From: Anastrepha obliqua
Taxonomy: Eukaryota > Arthropoda > Insecta > Diptera > Tephritidae
Length of the DNA: 64,000 nucleotides
Direction of reading: 5' to 3'
Assembly: GCF_027943255.1 (NCBI RefSeq)
Contig: NC_072893.1
Span: 124,371,784-124,435,783, forward strand
The notes under the pieces were generated by a model that saw only the letters and a list, made by a program, of their open reading frames with translations, made no database searches and was not told the origin of the DNA. Positions 52,554-64,000 of this stretch are shown here, piece after piece (within the stretch, counting starts at the first letter, position 1; every line of letters starts with the position of its first letter). Made by a program: the position numbers and the translations under genes.

Positions 52554-53565
52554 ATCTTTTTTACTCACTCACCTTCTATGCATATTTTCCTTTTCCATGC
52601 CAACTCATTGATTCCCTCACATAGTTTTTCGAGAAGCAGAAAAACATGCACATACACATGTACAGAACTACATATGTATATATGTTGTACAACAACAACA
52701 TATGTATAAATACTTTTTTTCTCCTATTCACCCTCAGTCAAGCGCGCACTTTGTGTGATTTAATATTCTACAAACGTATTTTTAATTTGTTTATTTATCT
52801 AATAGATTTAGCGCTGAGTAATTTTTTTTCTGCACGAGCTGCAAAGTTAATGTGTTTCAAAATAAATTTCGCATGCATTAATGCGTATTTAACTATTGAT
52901 TTTTTGAGCTTTTGTGTATAAAGTAGATAAGAACAAAAAAAAAAATTAAAAAAAATATCGTAGAACGTTTTCAAGATTTTTGATTTATTTATCCAGCTAT
53001 TGAAAGATCAGATGCCAGAGTGACTGAGTGACTGATTACTCAAGGTGAACACACTCGTAAAAGAAGCAGTGCAGCGGTGTACGCAGCTAGTAAATGAAGT
53101 AAATGCCATAAAATAATGTTCTGTAGTAAAAACGACCTCCAAAAGTTTGTATAGCGCACCTCATTTCAGTTTGTATGGTAGGAATTTGACTTCTTCTTGG
53201 TAAGTGCAGTGATAGCCAGGTTGTCCTTAAGGGGGAAAAACTGAGGGCATTTATTGGGGGACATCAGAATTCGTTTTAGAGGTATGGTTCCTTCGGCAAA
53301 GTTTCTTATTTTGATCCCTAGAATATGATTTTCACAGAGCAATGGGCGATTTTTTTGCCTCCCCACAAATCGACCCGACATGCACTTACATAGGCTAAGG
53401 CATATACATATGTAAGTGCATGTACAGGGTGTATACGGGCATACGGTATTTGAGGACATGCATGTGGCTATAACTTTCCGAAACCATTCTTTTTCTTTCT
53501 GCTCTTTTTCAGATTAAGGCATGGAGGACTACAACTTAACTCAAGAAATGAAGTTGATAATAAAT
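52554..53565. other. non-coding DNA
   Basis: Nothing confident. 53424-53445 has an ACAGGGTGTATACGG string like a transposon end, without a partner. Confidence 0.4.
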
Positions 53566-53765
53566 AATCGACGCGTATACTTCTCTTAGGTGTTTGGACG
53601 CGCTTCTCCTTCCATTTGTGGTGTGCGTCTTGATGTTGTTCCACAAATGGAGGGACCTACAGTTTTAAGTTAGCCCCAAACGGCAAATAGTTTTTTATGA
53701 GGAGCATTTCATGGCAGAAATACAATACATTGTCTGCCGAGGGGTGAACGCCATTAGACAATTTA
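53566..53765 (-). mobile_element. SINE copy lacking the head
   Basis: Runs from the GTATACGCGTCGATT end through the body blocks (GGTCCCTCCATTTGTGGAAC in element orientation) to GCGTTCACCCCTCGGCAGAC. Truncated before the tRNA-like part. Confidence 0.75.
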
Positions 53766-54399
53766 AAATAAATTACATAATAATTAAATCACGCTTAAGT
53801 AAATAAATACAATTTTTTTTTTAATAAAAAAAGTGTAAAATGGCAGCATTGCAGCTGCTCAAACAAATGAACAATTTGATCAAAACAATATTTTTAGTGA
53901 TAATTACTAGAAAATTTGAGGTAAATGCAAAGGCCAATGTGTGAAAGAATATCCCCCTGTAAAATTTGAAATTGCTATCTTGATTACTTTTTGAGTTCTT
54001 TTCGACAACGCGGAAAAAATAAATTTCGAGAAAAATGCGATTAAAGTTTTCGTTCTTATTCATCTTTCGTTTGACGCTCATCACTTCACTGACTTTTTAA
54101 GACTGACATAAGAACTTTTTAGACTTTTTACTTTCACTTTTATGGGTGCCAGGACATACCAGATGCTCGAGCGGGCTCAGTGGAGAAACTCAATGATCTG
54201 TAATCGACTATAGGATGCAAAAAAGTCCTACATAAGATAGTATTTAAGCGACTTTTCTTGAAAAATACTCTGACTGTTGTCATCTTGCTAACACCGGCAG
54301 TTCGAAATGCTTCTTGACGAAACACTCTGCGGCAAAAATAAACTTCTGCTGACCTTAGGCAAACATAATTTCCATCTTTTTATTTTGTTTTGTTGTTTT
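53766..54399. other. non-coding DNA
   Basis: Short frames only; no domain recognised. Confidence 0.4.
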
Positions 54400-55010
54400 C
54401 TGGGGGGCTAAGTAGGGTAAAAAATGCCTTCGCACTTATAGCGACCGTCGTCTGCTACGTTGAGTGGTGTGGCCACTAAAACAATCCTTCCTCTCCTTTT
54501 GCGGAGACACCCCCTCCGGGACCACTTTCTGCACTAATTTTGGAGGGCTCAGAATGGCATTCATAAAGGACTGATTCTATTCACTCATCTGGGTCCACCA
54601 TACTTGTAGCCAGCTTTCGTTTTATAGGCACGCCTTATCGTCTCTCTGCCTGTGGGGCTTCGCTTTGTTGTCCTATGTTGAAGTACAGGATATCTTTTAT
54701 TCCGTAGTACGTCCTCAATGTATCTCATTATAGCGTTCCAGCTGCCGTCGCGTTCAAGCAGTTTGTGGATTATGTTGCTCGGCGCGATGTCGCCAATCTG
54801 CTTCCTCAGAGCATCTCTTACCGCGGGCCATCTGCCACAACTAAAAAACGTGCGTTAAGGGTTATCCCTCGGCGCTTCGCAGTATCTGCACTTGGGATTG
54901 TTTACCTTGTTCATGCGGCATAAATATTTCTGAAAGTATCCTGGGCCAGAGTGATCTTCCTGGGAGCCCATCTCATGGAGCTTAAACTGACGGCGCTTCC
55001 TCGTTTTACG
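54400..55010 (-). pseudogene. R1-like LINE ORF2 C-terminus
   Basis: The minus strand reads GYFQKYLCRMNKVNNPKCRY, CEAPRDN, a stop, RTFFSCGRWPAVRDALRKQI and NIIHKLLERDGSWNAIMRYI, then EDVLRNKR. This is the Cys/His, TFF.C.RW and W..I..YIE..LR.K layout of R1-type ORF2 ends. At least one stop and one frame change disable it. It belongs to the same general class as 37275-37800. Confidence 0.65.
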
Positions 55011-57104
55011 CAAGTGACTTGTTAAGTCTCAGATACTCAGATCATCTATGAAGGAACAGTTGGTCAGCGTTTTGAATCATGCGCCAACTTGTACCTCAAT
55101 TATGGTTTCCAGGAGGGAGGCATTTTGTCGAGCCACAATAGGCAGGTATCCAAGTATCAGCGACTCTTAATCACACCCAGTCTTCTATTAGAAAAGCTTA
55201 TGATGAGTGGGAGTGAAGTTAATGGCAGAAGGAGCGTCGTGGCCATGCTGCCACTTTCTGTAGAAAAGTCTGCAACTTATGTGCACTTAAAAGAGCTCTA
55301 TGACCGGTTTACATGCTATGAATAATCGTCTTAATGGAGGCATAAATAATAAAATAGAAGTTAAAGAAAAAGCAAACAGGAAAAGGAAACAAAAGTTTTT
55401 GCATGCGACACAGGCGCCTTAAAGTTGGCAAAGGAAAATAAGTAACAAACAGCAAAAGTAATGAATAATTTTTACGAGTAGTTGAAGTACAAATGAACTA
55501 CATACGTACATATGTAGGAACACGCTTCATTTGAATATTTCATTGCAGTTCGCTGAGCAGAGCTTTCGGCCGCATGGCCGAAATGCCGAGTTACGAGTTT
55601 GCAACAAAGTCACGACATTTTGAAAGCTGTCGCTTGTATCACAGCTTCAGCCTTCGAACATCCAGTGAGACTTGTGTACTCTTTTATTATTCAAAAGACA
55701 AGCAAGCAAGTCCAGGCAATGACAGGTTGCCACTTGAAAAGAGTGGATAAAGTGTAAAGCACTTGCCAAACGAAATACGCACTTCCGGGCTAGCGTGCAG
55801 GTGGGCAATTCAGGCAGAAATGGAATGTTGCAGGTGGGGTGGGTGTGTGTACGAGCAGAGAAGTAATCAAGAATGTGGCGTAAAGAAAACACTAAGAGCA
55901 TCGAGCGACTTTGTGTCAAAATGGCAAACGAAATCAAATAGCAAATTTTTGGCTAAGTTTGTAATGGAGTGCATGGCAAACGGAATGCCAGTATGTGGTA
56001 GGTAGCAAGCAGGAAGTGTGATGACTGCCTAATGAGATAAAGTGCAGAATGGTGAGCAAGTTTCACTTGATGACACAAATTCAATAGGAGCACTGTGACA
56101 GTGTGGGCGAAGCAAACGACCAACGGAATGCCGCTTTAGCAAGCACACAAAAGTGAAGAGGCGTATGGTTGAGTGAATTAGTGAGCGCAAACGTATTTGA
56201 ATGAAAGGCGAATTTATCGCATTGTGCGACGAAGTGGAAACTGTGAAGTTCAAGTACGAGGAAAATGATAGCAGACAATGTGGACGAGGGTAGAACTATT
56301 TACATATTTTATAGACAGCGATAAATTTTGACAATTATATGCAAAATGATAGCTGAATTTATGCTGGCGAGTTTTGACAAGTTGCTTCATTGTTCGGAAC
56401 TATTATTTGTTAGTTGTGTGGGTGTATGTGTATTTCGTAGTCTTCCTGTGACTTCACTGGCAATTGAGATGGAAGGTGCAAGTAATGTGAGAATTGATAT
56501 AGGTGGGTTGGAAGTGCTGGAGGTGGAAGTTTAAAGTTATCGTGGAGATAAAGATACAGATGGAGATTGACTGTAGATGCAGGTAGATGAATGGATGAAG
56601 TTGGAAGGAAAATAATGGCTGGTAAGGTAAATACATGTAGAGTTAGTTGGGTGATGGAGTTATTGTTGGGATCAAAGGCACGCTAAGATCAAAGAGAAAA
56701 TCCTATGGTAATACCACAGTTAGATTCATCTGCCGCATTTCCTAAGCCACCCAGTTTATTTGCCGCTGGCTAATTGTAATATCGCAGTTGATTAATTTTA
56801 GCCCCTGGATAGGTAAATTTAGATGGATGGCTTGTTAAAATTTAAAACAAATATTTTTAGTCAGCCCTTCCGTTCCCAATGTCAATCGCAAATGACAGGA
56901 GTTTAAAAAGATTTTTTGCACAAAATACAGCAGTAAAGGCATATACCTTCTGTGCTCTGCTGTCTAACATATATTTTTTCAAAGAAAAATATTTACTAGT
57001 TATACTTGTTAAACTTTCATACAAAATGCTCAAATTTCTTTGACAGATAATTTCCAGTGTATTTATTGAAGAAAAAATTCAGAATACGTAGAAACTCATA
57101 GCTT
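55011..57104. other. non-coding DNA, nothing recognised
   Basis: Short frames (60-97 codons) overlap on both strands without domains. TTTCGGCC/GGCCGAAA at 55565-55584 is a small inverted repeat. Confidence 0.4.
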
Positions 57105-58130
57105 TTTGTTTTGATTAAAAATTAAAAAAAAAAATATTATTTTTTAACTAAATTTTCTTAGAGTTTTTAGTTAAAAAAAAAAACCTTAAATAAAAAAAAA
57201 CATGTTTTTGGAATTAAAAAACAAAAAAGTAAATATAAATATAAATTTTTTGAAATAAGAAAATAATAATAAAATATAAAGTAAATTTTTAATTTAATAT
57301 AAAGTAAATTTTTTAAATAAAAAAAAATTCAAGAAAAAAGATGAATTTATTGAAATAAAAAAAAAAAATTAAGTAAAAAGATGAATTTATTGAAATTAAA
57401 AAATATATAAAAAAAAAATTTTTGAAATTAAAAATTAATTAAGAAAAAAAATTTTTTTGAAATCAAAAGAAAAATTATATTTAAAAACAATAAAATTTTT
57501 TAAACTAAACAAAAAAACAAATATTTCAAATAAAAGAAACATTTTGTGAAATAAAAAAAGGTTTATGGTAAAACAGGCTTGTTTGAAAGTAAATTTTTTT
57601 AGACAAGAAAAGCGATAATTAAATTAATGTACTGAAATAAAAAATTAAGGAGAAAAGTCAATTTTATGAAGTGAAAAAAAAAAATTACAAATAATAAAAT
57701 TTTTAAACTGACCACAAATATTTTAAATTAAAAGACAAAATATTTTTGGAAATACAAAAAAAGGTTTTGTTTTGTGAAATAAAAAAAATTATTTATTGAA
57801 ATGAAAAAAAAAAAATTATAAACAAAGGAAATTTAAAAAAAAGAAGAGATAAATTAATTAAGTTATTGAAATAAGAAAAAAATGTGAAAAAATATAATAA
57901 ATATAATAAATAAATATTTTAAATGAAAATTAAATTTTTTGAAATAATATTTATTGATGTAAAAAAATTAATGGGAACAAGTTGATTTATTTAAATAAAA
58001 AAGATTTATATAAAAATGTATTATTACAATAATATATAATAAAAAAAAAAATAAATAATAAATAATATTATAAAAACAAAATTCTTAAATGAATACAATT
58101 TTTTTGAAATAAAAAAAGAAAATATTTCTG
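57105..58130. repeat. A-rich low-complexity block (TTATTGAAATAAAAAAA type)
   Basis: Irregular repetition of TGAAATAAAAAAAA, AAGATGAATTTATTGAAAT and AATATTTTAAAT motifs. No frames. Confidence 0.7.
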
Positions 58131-58134
58131 TACA

Positions 58135-58500
58135 AAACGCAAAGCGTTGGAAATGAAGCTCAGAAACCTACTCCGGCTCACTTGAGAGTAAGCTCTTACT
58201 CTATTCAGCTCTTTTGAAACCAATCTGAACCTGTGGCATATAACTGTGAGGGTCGGTGTCAGCCTCAAATGTAGAAATTCTTCAAAGATTACAATCGAAG
58301 GCTATTAGAATGATGGTGCAACTTTATTCTACATCACAACGAATCAAATTCACTGTGATCTTGAAATTTCTACTGTTTCTACTCAAATTAAAAATCATGC
58401 TTTTGCTCACCAACAAAATACTCTTCTTCACCAAAATTCGCTTATTTCTACACTCACTTCTCAGTGTCCTTTCAGCGATTTGAAAGGAAATCAATATTAG
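58135..58500 (+). pseudogene. jockey-like LINE C-terminal fragment
   Basis: SASNVEILQRLQSKAIRMMV (58259-58320) is the same block as in the insertion at 22099-22985. Upstream, in another frame, LTLFSSFETNLNLWHI recalls the LYK...KPIW.YGIQLWG block. Downstream the frame degrades. Sequence to about 58640 may be its 3' UTR (AATAAATGAATAAAG). Confidence 0.6.
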
Positions 58501-59949
58501 ATTTGTAATAATGAATAGCTGTATATAAAATATGGACGCATCGCTGGATGCACTCCATGCACGATAAGCATTTGGTTTGAAATTAATTATTATAATTTTT
58601 AACTCATATTGTTGATTTGTAGAAAAGATTGCAATAAATGAATAAAGTTATTTTTATTAACTTTTTGGCATCAAATATTATAGAAATATACTAGAAATTT
58701 TAGTCCAAAAAAATAAACTTTTTTTCGACTCATTTCGGCTTGAAAATTGGACTGGAGGGCAACCGAAGACAAAAGTTAGTGGATTGGCCTGGTTGTCTTA
58801 TCAACGGTACCATTAAAAGAGTAACATCTTGTCTGACTGAATCATTGGAAGTGGCAGTTGTAGACTAATATAAAAAATTAAATAACAGACTTAGCTGATT
58901 TGTTAACAAAGGCTAAGAAAAAATTCCAAATCATCCACAGGAAGTAAATTTTTTTCAAAGCTATTTACTGCAAGTCATCATAAGCCGTGTATATGTATCT
59001 ACTTATGAGCTCTTACTGCTTCCTGTTCTTGCTTGCAAACATATGAATCTAATCAGCTGAATCTGAAGATTAACAGTCTACATGTACGTATATACATTTG
59101 GCCTTAAAGGTGCTTATATGTATGTATGTATGCATACACTTTTCTAGTTGTAGCTGCCAGCGATTTGTTACAAAATGTTTTTGAAGGAGCAAAGCGCCAT
59201 TGGCAAGCAACCGAAATCCGACTAGTAAGATGTGAGTTACATACACGAATGCCAGTGAGGTGGGAGAGAAGGAACAAAAGCAAATAGTCACTAAAGATGA
59301 ATGTAGTGTTAATATGGGTGTATGCGTTTGTATATCCTTTGTATGCATTCAATATGCTTTGTGAGATGAGATTTGTCTTATATATTGTAAGTTGGCTTAG
59401 ATGATTTTTATGTACTATATACACAGTTATGTCTACAGATACGAGAGCGCGAGTGTGTGTGTATGTGTGCGTAGATAAGTGAATTTTGTCGCGTGTTGTC
59501 ATTTAGAACTAAAGCACTTCTCCGCTTATACTCAAGTGTGAACATTTAAGGCAATTTATTAAGATAGCACGAATTACGGTGATGGCAGGCACACTGTCGA
59601 AATACTCTGGGTTGAGTTCACCATAAAGCACTTAATTTAGTGTTTTGGGAATAATTTTTTCTATCACTTCTATTATTATATCAGTTATGGTATTAACAAA
59701 AAAATACTTTTACACCCAATTTTATGTTGTTAACACAAAAGCTTATCAGCTCTGGTATTTAGTGGATGCCGAAAGGAAAAATTTCACTCATTGCATTTGG
59801 TGACATTTAAAAAAAAAAAAAAAAAAATCAAGAGGCATGTCATTAAATTGCGATATTATATGAGTACTGTTTTGATTACGCTAAGCTGTGTATTATGAAA
59901 ATTCATATCCCCACTTTTAGTATAAGCGAAACTAAGGCAATGAATGTGA
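58501..59949. other. non-coding DNA
   Basis: Simple CATACAT/TGTGTGTATG strings (59100-59480) and a poly(A) run at 59811-59827. No gene. Confidence 0.4.
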
Positions 59950-62122
59950 AATGAGCTCCTACTCATAGGCTATATTTTTTCTTCGTTTTCGTATAAAATT
60001 ATTTGTTCAGATTTTTATTAGAATGACCAATTTCTGCCTTCTCCTTCTTTCCAATTCTTAGGTCATACTAAAGTTGAGGCACTTTTTACAATATTTCCCC
60101 TAAAGGTAGACGCTTTTGGCGCTTTTTATTAAAACTGTAGCATTGATTTTTAATTTCTTTGATGAAATATATTTAAACGATTTATAAAACGATGACCATT
60201 TTTAGCAAAAGCATCGATATATCATATTTTATCAAAAAAAACGCCTAATTATTATTATTAAATTAATAATGATTATACTTTAAGATATAAACTTTGAACA
60301 ATCTGCTCAAAAAAGAGTTTAGGGGCTTTTCATGAAATATCGCCCACAAATAGATTTTTCCCTTAGGCTTTTTTCTTCACAAACGAGTTGCTGTCTAAGT
60401 TTGAAGTTTTTTGAGTGCTTTAACAGTAATTGTTATCAAAATATTCAAGCCACTTTCTCACAATTATCAAAGTCAAAGCATTTGAGTAAAAAGGGCGCCT
60501 AAAAATGGACTTCATTTTTCATATTTTTTAAGGCACATATCTGCAATAATTTAGTGCAAATAGCATAGAATAAATTTATATAAATTATCGCCTAAGGGTA
60601 TACTTCCCGCTTTAGCTTTTTACTCTTAAAAGTTAGTTTCTGGACTGAATTTGCAGAATGTTAAGCTCGTACAAATAGCGATTTCTTGAAATTATAAAAG
60701 TATTTTAGCAAAAAAAAAAAACAATAATAAAATAATAATAATAAATAAAATACCAGCATAATATTTCAGTTTCACGATTTCTGTTTAACTTTTACTTTAA
60801 AAAAACCGACATTTTTTTTAGCTTTCTGTGCCCAAAAATAAAGGTATCAACTGAGTTTTACTTGAATCTAATTTGAAAACACAATATCGGCAGATTTTAG
60901 ACTCTATATCAGAATCGTCAAACTCATGAAATTTTATTAATAAATCCCTTGGGCGCTTATTTTCTAAAAAACATGATTTTTTAATGATTTTGGTATAGCT
61001 TGAGTGAGAATTTTCCCCAAATATCGCCTTGAAAATTCCTTTTCAAAAAAGTTTGCTCAAAAAATATTGCCAAACATTTTTTAATTAAAATTTATTTTAA
61101 AATTTTTTCTTAAAGTTGAAGTCCAAGTAATTTCAAAAATGTTCAAGCTTTTAAGTTTAATGAAAAAAACGCCTGAAGATAGATTTCGTTTTTCGAATTT
61201 TTTGACATATATAAAAAAACATTGTTTTTGCTTCTCCTTTAAATCACTAAACATCCGCTTCAAAAAATTTTGCTGAAAAGTTTTTTTAATTAAAATTTCA
61301 AAAAGAGTCAAAGAATTCGCGCTAAAATATCTCCTTAAAAATCTACAACTTTAGCATTTTTTCTTAAAATTGAATTGAGTTTCGACTCATATTGAGGCTT
61401 TTGAAGTAAATTTATTATGGTTTCAGATGATTTAAATCGTATTCCTAAAAATATTAAATTTATTGAGTCTAATGTAGGAAAATATCTGAAGTTACACAAC
61501 ATTTTTCGAATTTTTCAACACTAAAAAAATTGTTTTTGTTCCTCTTTTAAACTAGTAAGATTCCAATTCAGAAAGTTTGCTCAAAAAATTTTATTCAAAG
61601 TTTTTTTAAATTAAAATTTCAAAAACAATCACTGAAATTACTTTAGCATTTTTTCTTAATAATGAATTGAATTTCGATTCATATGAGAGGCTCTTCAAGT
61701 AGTTTTATCATAATTTCAGATACTTTCAAGTCATATTCCCAAAAATATTAAAGTTATTAAGTTTAGGGAAAAATAATGCCCTAAGTTAGACCCTGTTTTT
61801 AGCCATTTTTGTTCAAACACATTTTTTTTGCTTCTCTTTGAAATTATGTATCTTTCGCTTCTGCAAAGTTTACTCAAAATTTATGTTTACTTCGCCTTAA
61901 AAATATACCTTTTCAGCACATTTTTCTTAATATTTAAATTAATTTTGATCCAAGTGTGAGGCTTTCCAAATAATTTTATCATAGTTTTATCATAATTTCC
62001 GGTAATTTTAAATTTTTTTACCAAAAATATTAAAGCTATTAAGTTCGGTGCAAAAACATGTCTGAGTCAGACTTCATTTTTTCGAATTAGTGCTTTTCCG
62101 ACTATTAAACGACTATTAAATC
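59950..62122. repeat. degenerate tandem array, units about 270-290 bp
   Basis: A unit is recognisable at TTTAGCATTTTTTCTTAA (about 61350 and 61641, with CAGCACATTTTTCTTAATAT at 61914), followed each time by TTGAATTGAGTTTCGACTCA-like, AAATATTAAA-like, TTTTTCGAATTTTT-like and AAGTTTGCTCAAAA-like blocks. Earlier units are more diverged. The array resumes at 63258 beyond the inserted transposon. Confidence 0.6.
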
Positions 62123-62131
62123 ACTTTTACA
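62123..62131 (+). repeat. target-site duplication, left (ACTTTTACA)
   Basis: Perfect 9-bp match to 63249-63257. Confidence 0.9.
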
Positions 62132-63248
62132 CACGATGGAGAGAATAATGAGATGGCGCTTATCGTGGTTCCGTTACTTTGCTCTCAGCGAATTTGACAA
62201 TTAATTACGTGATTTTAGCTCCAGTATGGCCAGATTACCATTTTCGTCACTTGATTTAGCATTTTTTTTTTGTTATTTAGTCTTGGAGTTTTAGATCTTT
62301 CTTCACGACATTTTTCTGGCTGTTCTAATTAAAATGTAATGTTTATAATTTTGTAAAATATACATTTTTTAAGAATTTGTTAAATAATTCACTCAGTTTT
62401 ATTTAGCTTTACGTTTTTTTAACATCTGGTGGCATTACCCGCGATTGCCGGTGTTGTTGGTGTTCTTCTGCTTTCGGCAGTCAAATCTCTCTCTCGCTAC
62501 TGCAGTGTTGCCTAGCTTTGGATATAAAAACGCACTAAAATGCCCATTTAAAGAAAATAAAATATTACAATAATTTTTTGTTAAATTACTTTAAGAAATT
62601 TGAATGCGTGAAAAATTCTGTTTAAATTGTGCGTTTTTTTGAATAAATGGTTTATGGTTATGTACAATTTAATTTATGAGTTTTTTGTTAAGACAAACTC
62701 TTTTGTTAAGAGAACGACTTTTTTGATATATTTGAGGTTATGTAACAATATAAGGTGCTCTTTTTGTAAAAATGTCATTATGGCTTCTCCAGTATTTTTT
62801 TGTTTATTTTTACTATGAATATCCCTCTTGATGGTCTATGTCCCATCAATTCAAACTCGTTTTAAAATGTGTAAAAAGGTTTTCAATCTTAAGAAGGGTT
62901 GAGAGAGGGATATTTAATATTCTTGCATAACCTTAAAAGGAGCAAACAATTAAATTCACACTTTCAAAATATCTAATTTAATAAGAACCAACTAATTTTC
63001 ATTAGCACTAACGTCTTCTCAGAGTGGCTTTCTTTAACCTTCTTTTGTATAATTATACAGTTTTTTTTAACTTAAAGTTTCGGTATCTTTAAATTAAAAA
63101 AAAGAAACAAAAACGGAACTTCAAAATTTTCACATTTTTGGTATGAAAAAGCACTAAATTTATTGCGAAGAGCAAATGATTGGCTATACTTGGAAAAACG
63201 TGACGTGACGCACTCTTGATGGGCGCAATCTTCTTTCTATCATTCTTG
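62132..63248 (-). mobile_element. non-autonomous DNA transposon, copy 2 (9-bp duplication)
   Basis: 1117 bp. The ends CACGATGGAGAGAATAATG and, read inwards, CAAGAATGATAGAAAGAAG match those of copy 1 (38403-39575), in inverted orientation. The two align over their whole length, with indels in the AT-rich middle and a strongly conserved core (62461-62545 against 39159-39243). The flanking repeat array is interrupted exactly at these borders. No transposase frame is present. Confidence 0.85.
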
Positions 63249-63257
63249 ACTTTTACA
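63249..63257 (+). repeat. target-site duplication, right (ACTTTTACA)
   Basis: Pairs with 62123-62131. Confidence 0.9.
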
Positions 63258-63490
63258 TCATTAGCTTCAAAAAGTTTGCTCAAAATATTTTAAAATTAAA
63301 ATTTCCGAAACTTTTTTTTTAAGACGCCCAGCGGTTGTTCTTTCAGTATTCAGCGTAGATAAATTCTTGTATGTGTAAAATGCCAAATGCATGCAGAAAT
63401 TACCAAATTATATTCACAAATGAAATTAGCGCCTACGAATAGGCTTCACTTTTTGCACACTTCTCATTTATTTTATCGAAACGCTTTGAA
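63258..63490. repeat. continuation of the 280-bp degenerate array
   Basis: TTCAAAAAGTTTGCTCAAAA (63269-63288) and GCGCCTACGAATAGGCTTCA (63430-63449) repeat blocks seen at 61040-61060 and 60494-60520. Confidence 0.5.
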
Positions 63491-64000
63491 AGCCGCACAT
63501 AAATTGGAGCAAGCATATTCTTGCTTTCGAACTAATTAAGAGCTTGCCTTTACATCCCGCATTTCTTTTTTATTATGCCTTTCATCAGCTTCGCTACCCC
63601 TCGGTGCTTTTCACTTTTTCAGCTTTGAAAGGTAATTTTTCCTAAATTATCCATAAATTACTCATTTTATTTCCCACATTTCAATTCTCCACAATTTCCA
63701 AATACATTAAATCCACATAATCAACGTTTTCGGTTGTCTGCGCCTAAAACTATGAGCGAATTAGCGTGCAATTAAACTGCCTTGTGGCCAGCGGCCATTG
63801 GTTGCTTCAATTAGTGTTCGCTCTTACTATTTTTTCAATTTAGTTTTATATTCGCTTGAGTTCATCTTAAGTGCTTTCACGCGCTAACGCCCCGACGTAT
63901 GCTGCTCATGTGTATGTGTGTAGCATGTTTGCATGTTTTGCGATCGCGTGTACGTAATTAATAATGATGTGCCATACATAACAAATAGGTTCAGATTTTT
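63491..64000. other. non-coding DNA
   Basis: No frame, repeat or element recognised. Confidence 0.4.

Noticed and set aside
55565..55584. TTTCGGCC...GGCCGAAA as a terminator or operator
   Set aside because: A short 8-bp-arm inverted repeat in a eukaryotic context, with no adjacent gene.
38403..63248. The pair of 1.1-kb inverted repeats, 22.5 kb apart, as terminal repeats of a giant Polinton/Maverick-type element
   Set aside because: Each copy has its own distinct 9-bp duplication on both sides, and nothing between them resembles a protein-primed polymerase, capsid, ATPase or Polinton integrase.
1..64000. CRISPR arrays, bacterial operons, plasmid or phage genes
   Set aside because: No regularly spaced identical repeats and no prokaryotic gene density; all recognisable coding sequence belongs to eukaryotic transposable elements.

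Overview
The window looks like intergenic or intronic DNA from a higher fly. AT-rich single-copy sequence carries scattered ACATATGTA-type strings, and the transposon mix is typical of Diptera: jockey-, R1- and LOA-like LINEs, Ty3/gypsy, Tc1/mariner and hAT. A tephritid is my guess, from a vague recollection of the SINE family and not from a search. I found no complete host gene. The only host-gene signals are two possible small exons (45053-45116, and more weakly 15169-15245).

Layout. 1-6.2 kb: decayed LINE pieces in AT-rich DNA. 7.0-7.9 kb: a long imperfect inverted repeat whose core is a pair of opposed SINE pieces. 8.57-13.24 kb: a nearly complete Ty3/gypsy retrotransposon (minus strand) with 162-bp LTRs and a tRNA-Pro primer-binding site. 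It sits inside an old field of degenerate TTTATACCAG-type repeats (about 8.4-20.4 kb) that also holds LOA/R1-like LINE remnants. 21.96-24.36 kb: a LINE cleanly split by a 5'-truncated jockey-like insertion with a 9-bp target duplication, followed directly by a SINE. 26.2-27.3 kb: a LOA-like RNase H remnant that grades into a tandem array apparently made from its own coding sequence. 30.33-32.28 kb: an internally deleted hAT transposon with a perfect 8-bp target duplication. 34-38.3 kb: four to five LINE C-terminal fragments and more SINEs.

38.40-39.58 kb and 62.13-63.25 kb hold two inverted copies of one unassigned, non-autonomous DNA transposon of about 1.1-1.2 kb. Each copy has a perfect 9-bp target duplication; this is the best candidate for something undescribed. 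Between them lie a full-length SINE (41.69-42.02 kb) inside an AGTACTAAAA repeat field, a broken mariner-type transposon (45.62-46.92 kb), an extreme AT-rich block containing a possible solo LTR (49.26-50.46 kb), two further mariner remnants, an R1-like remnant and a jockey fragment. The right copy is inserted in a degenerate array with units of about 280 bp (59.95-63.5 kb).

Nothing here works as a pathway. The genes are element genes, nearly all broken; the gypsy-like pol is the best preserved. Where nesting can be read, it gives relative ages: the LINE at 22-24 kb predates the jockey insertion, the 280-bp array predates the 62 kb transposon copy, and the TTTATACCAG field predates the gypsy element.
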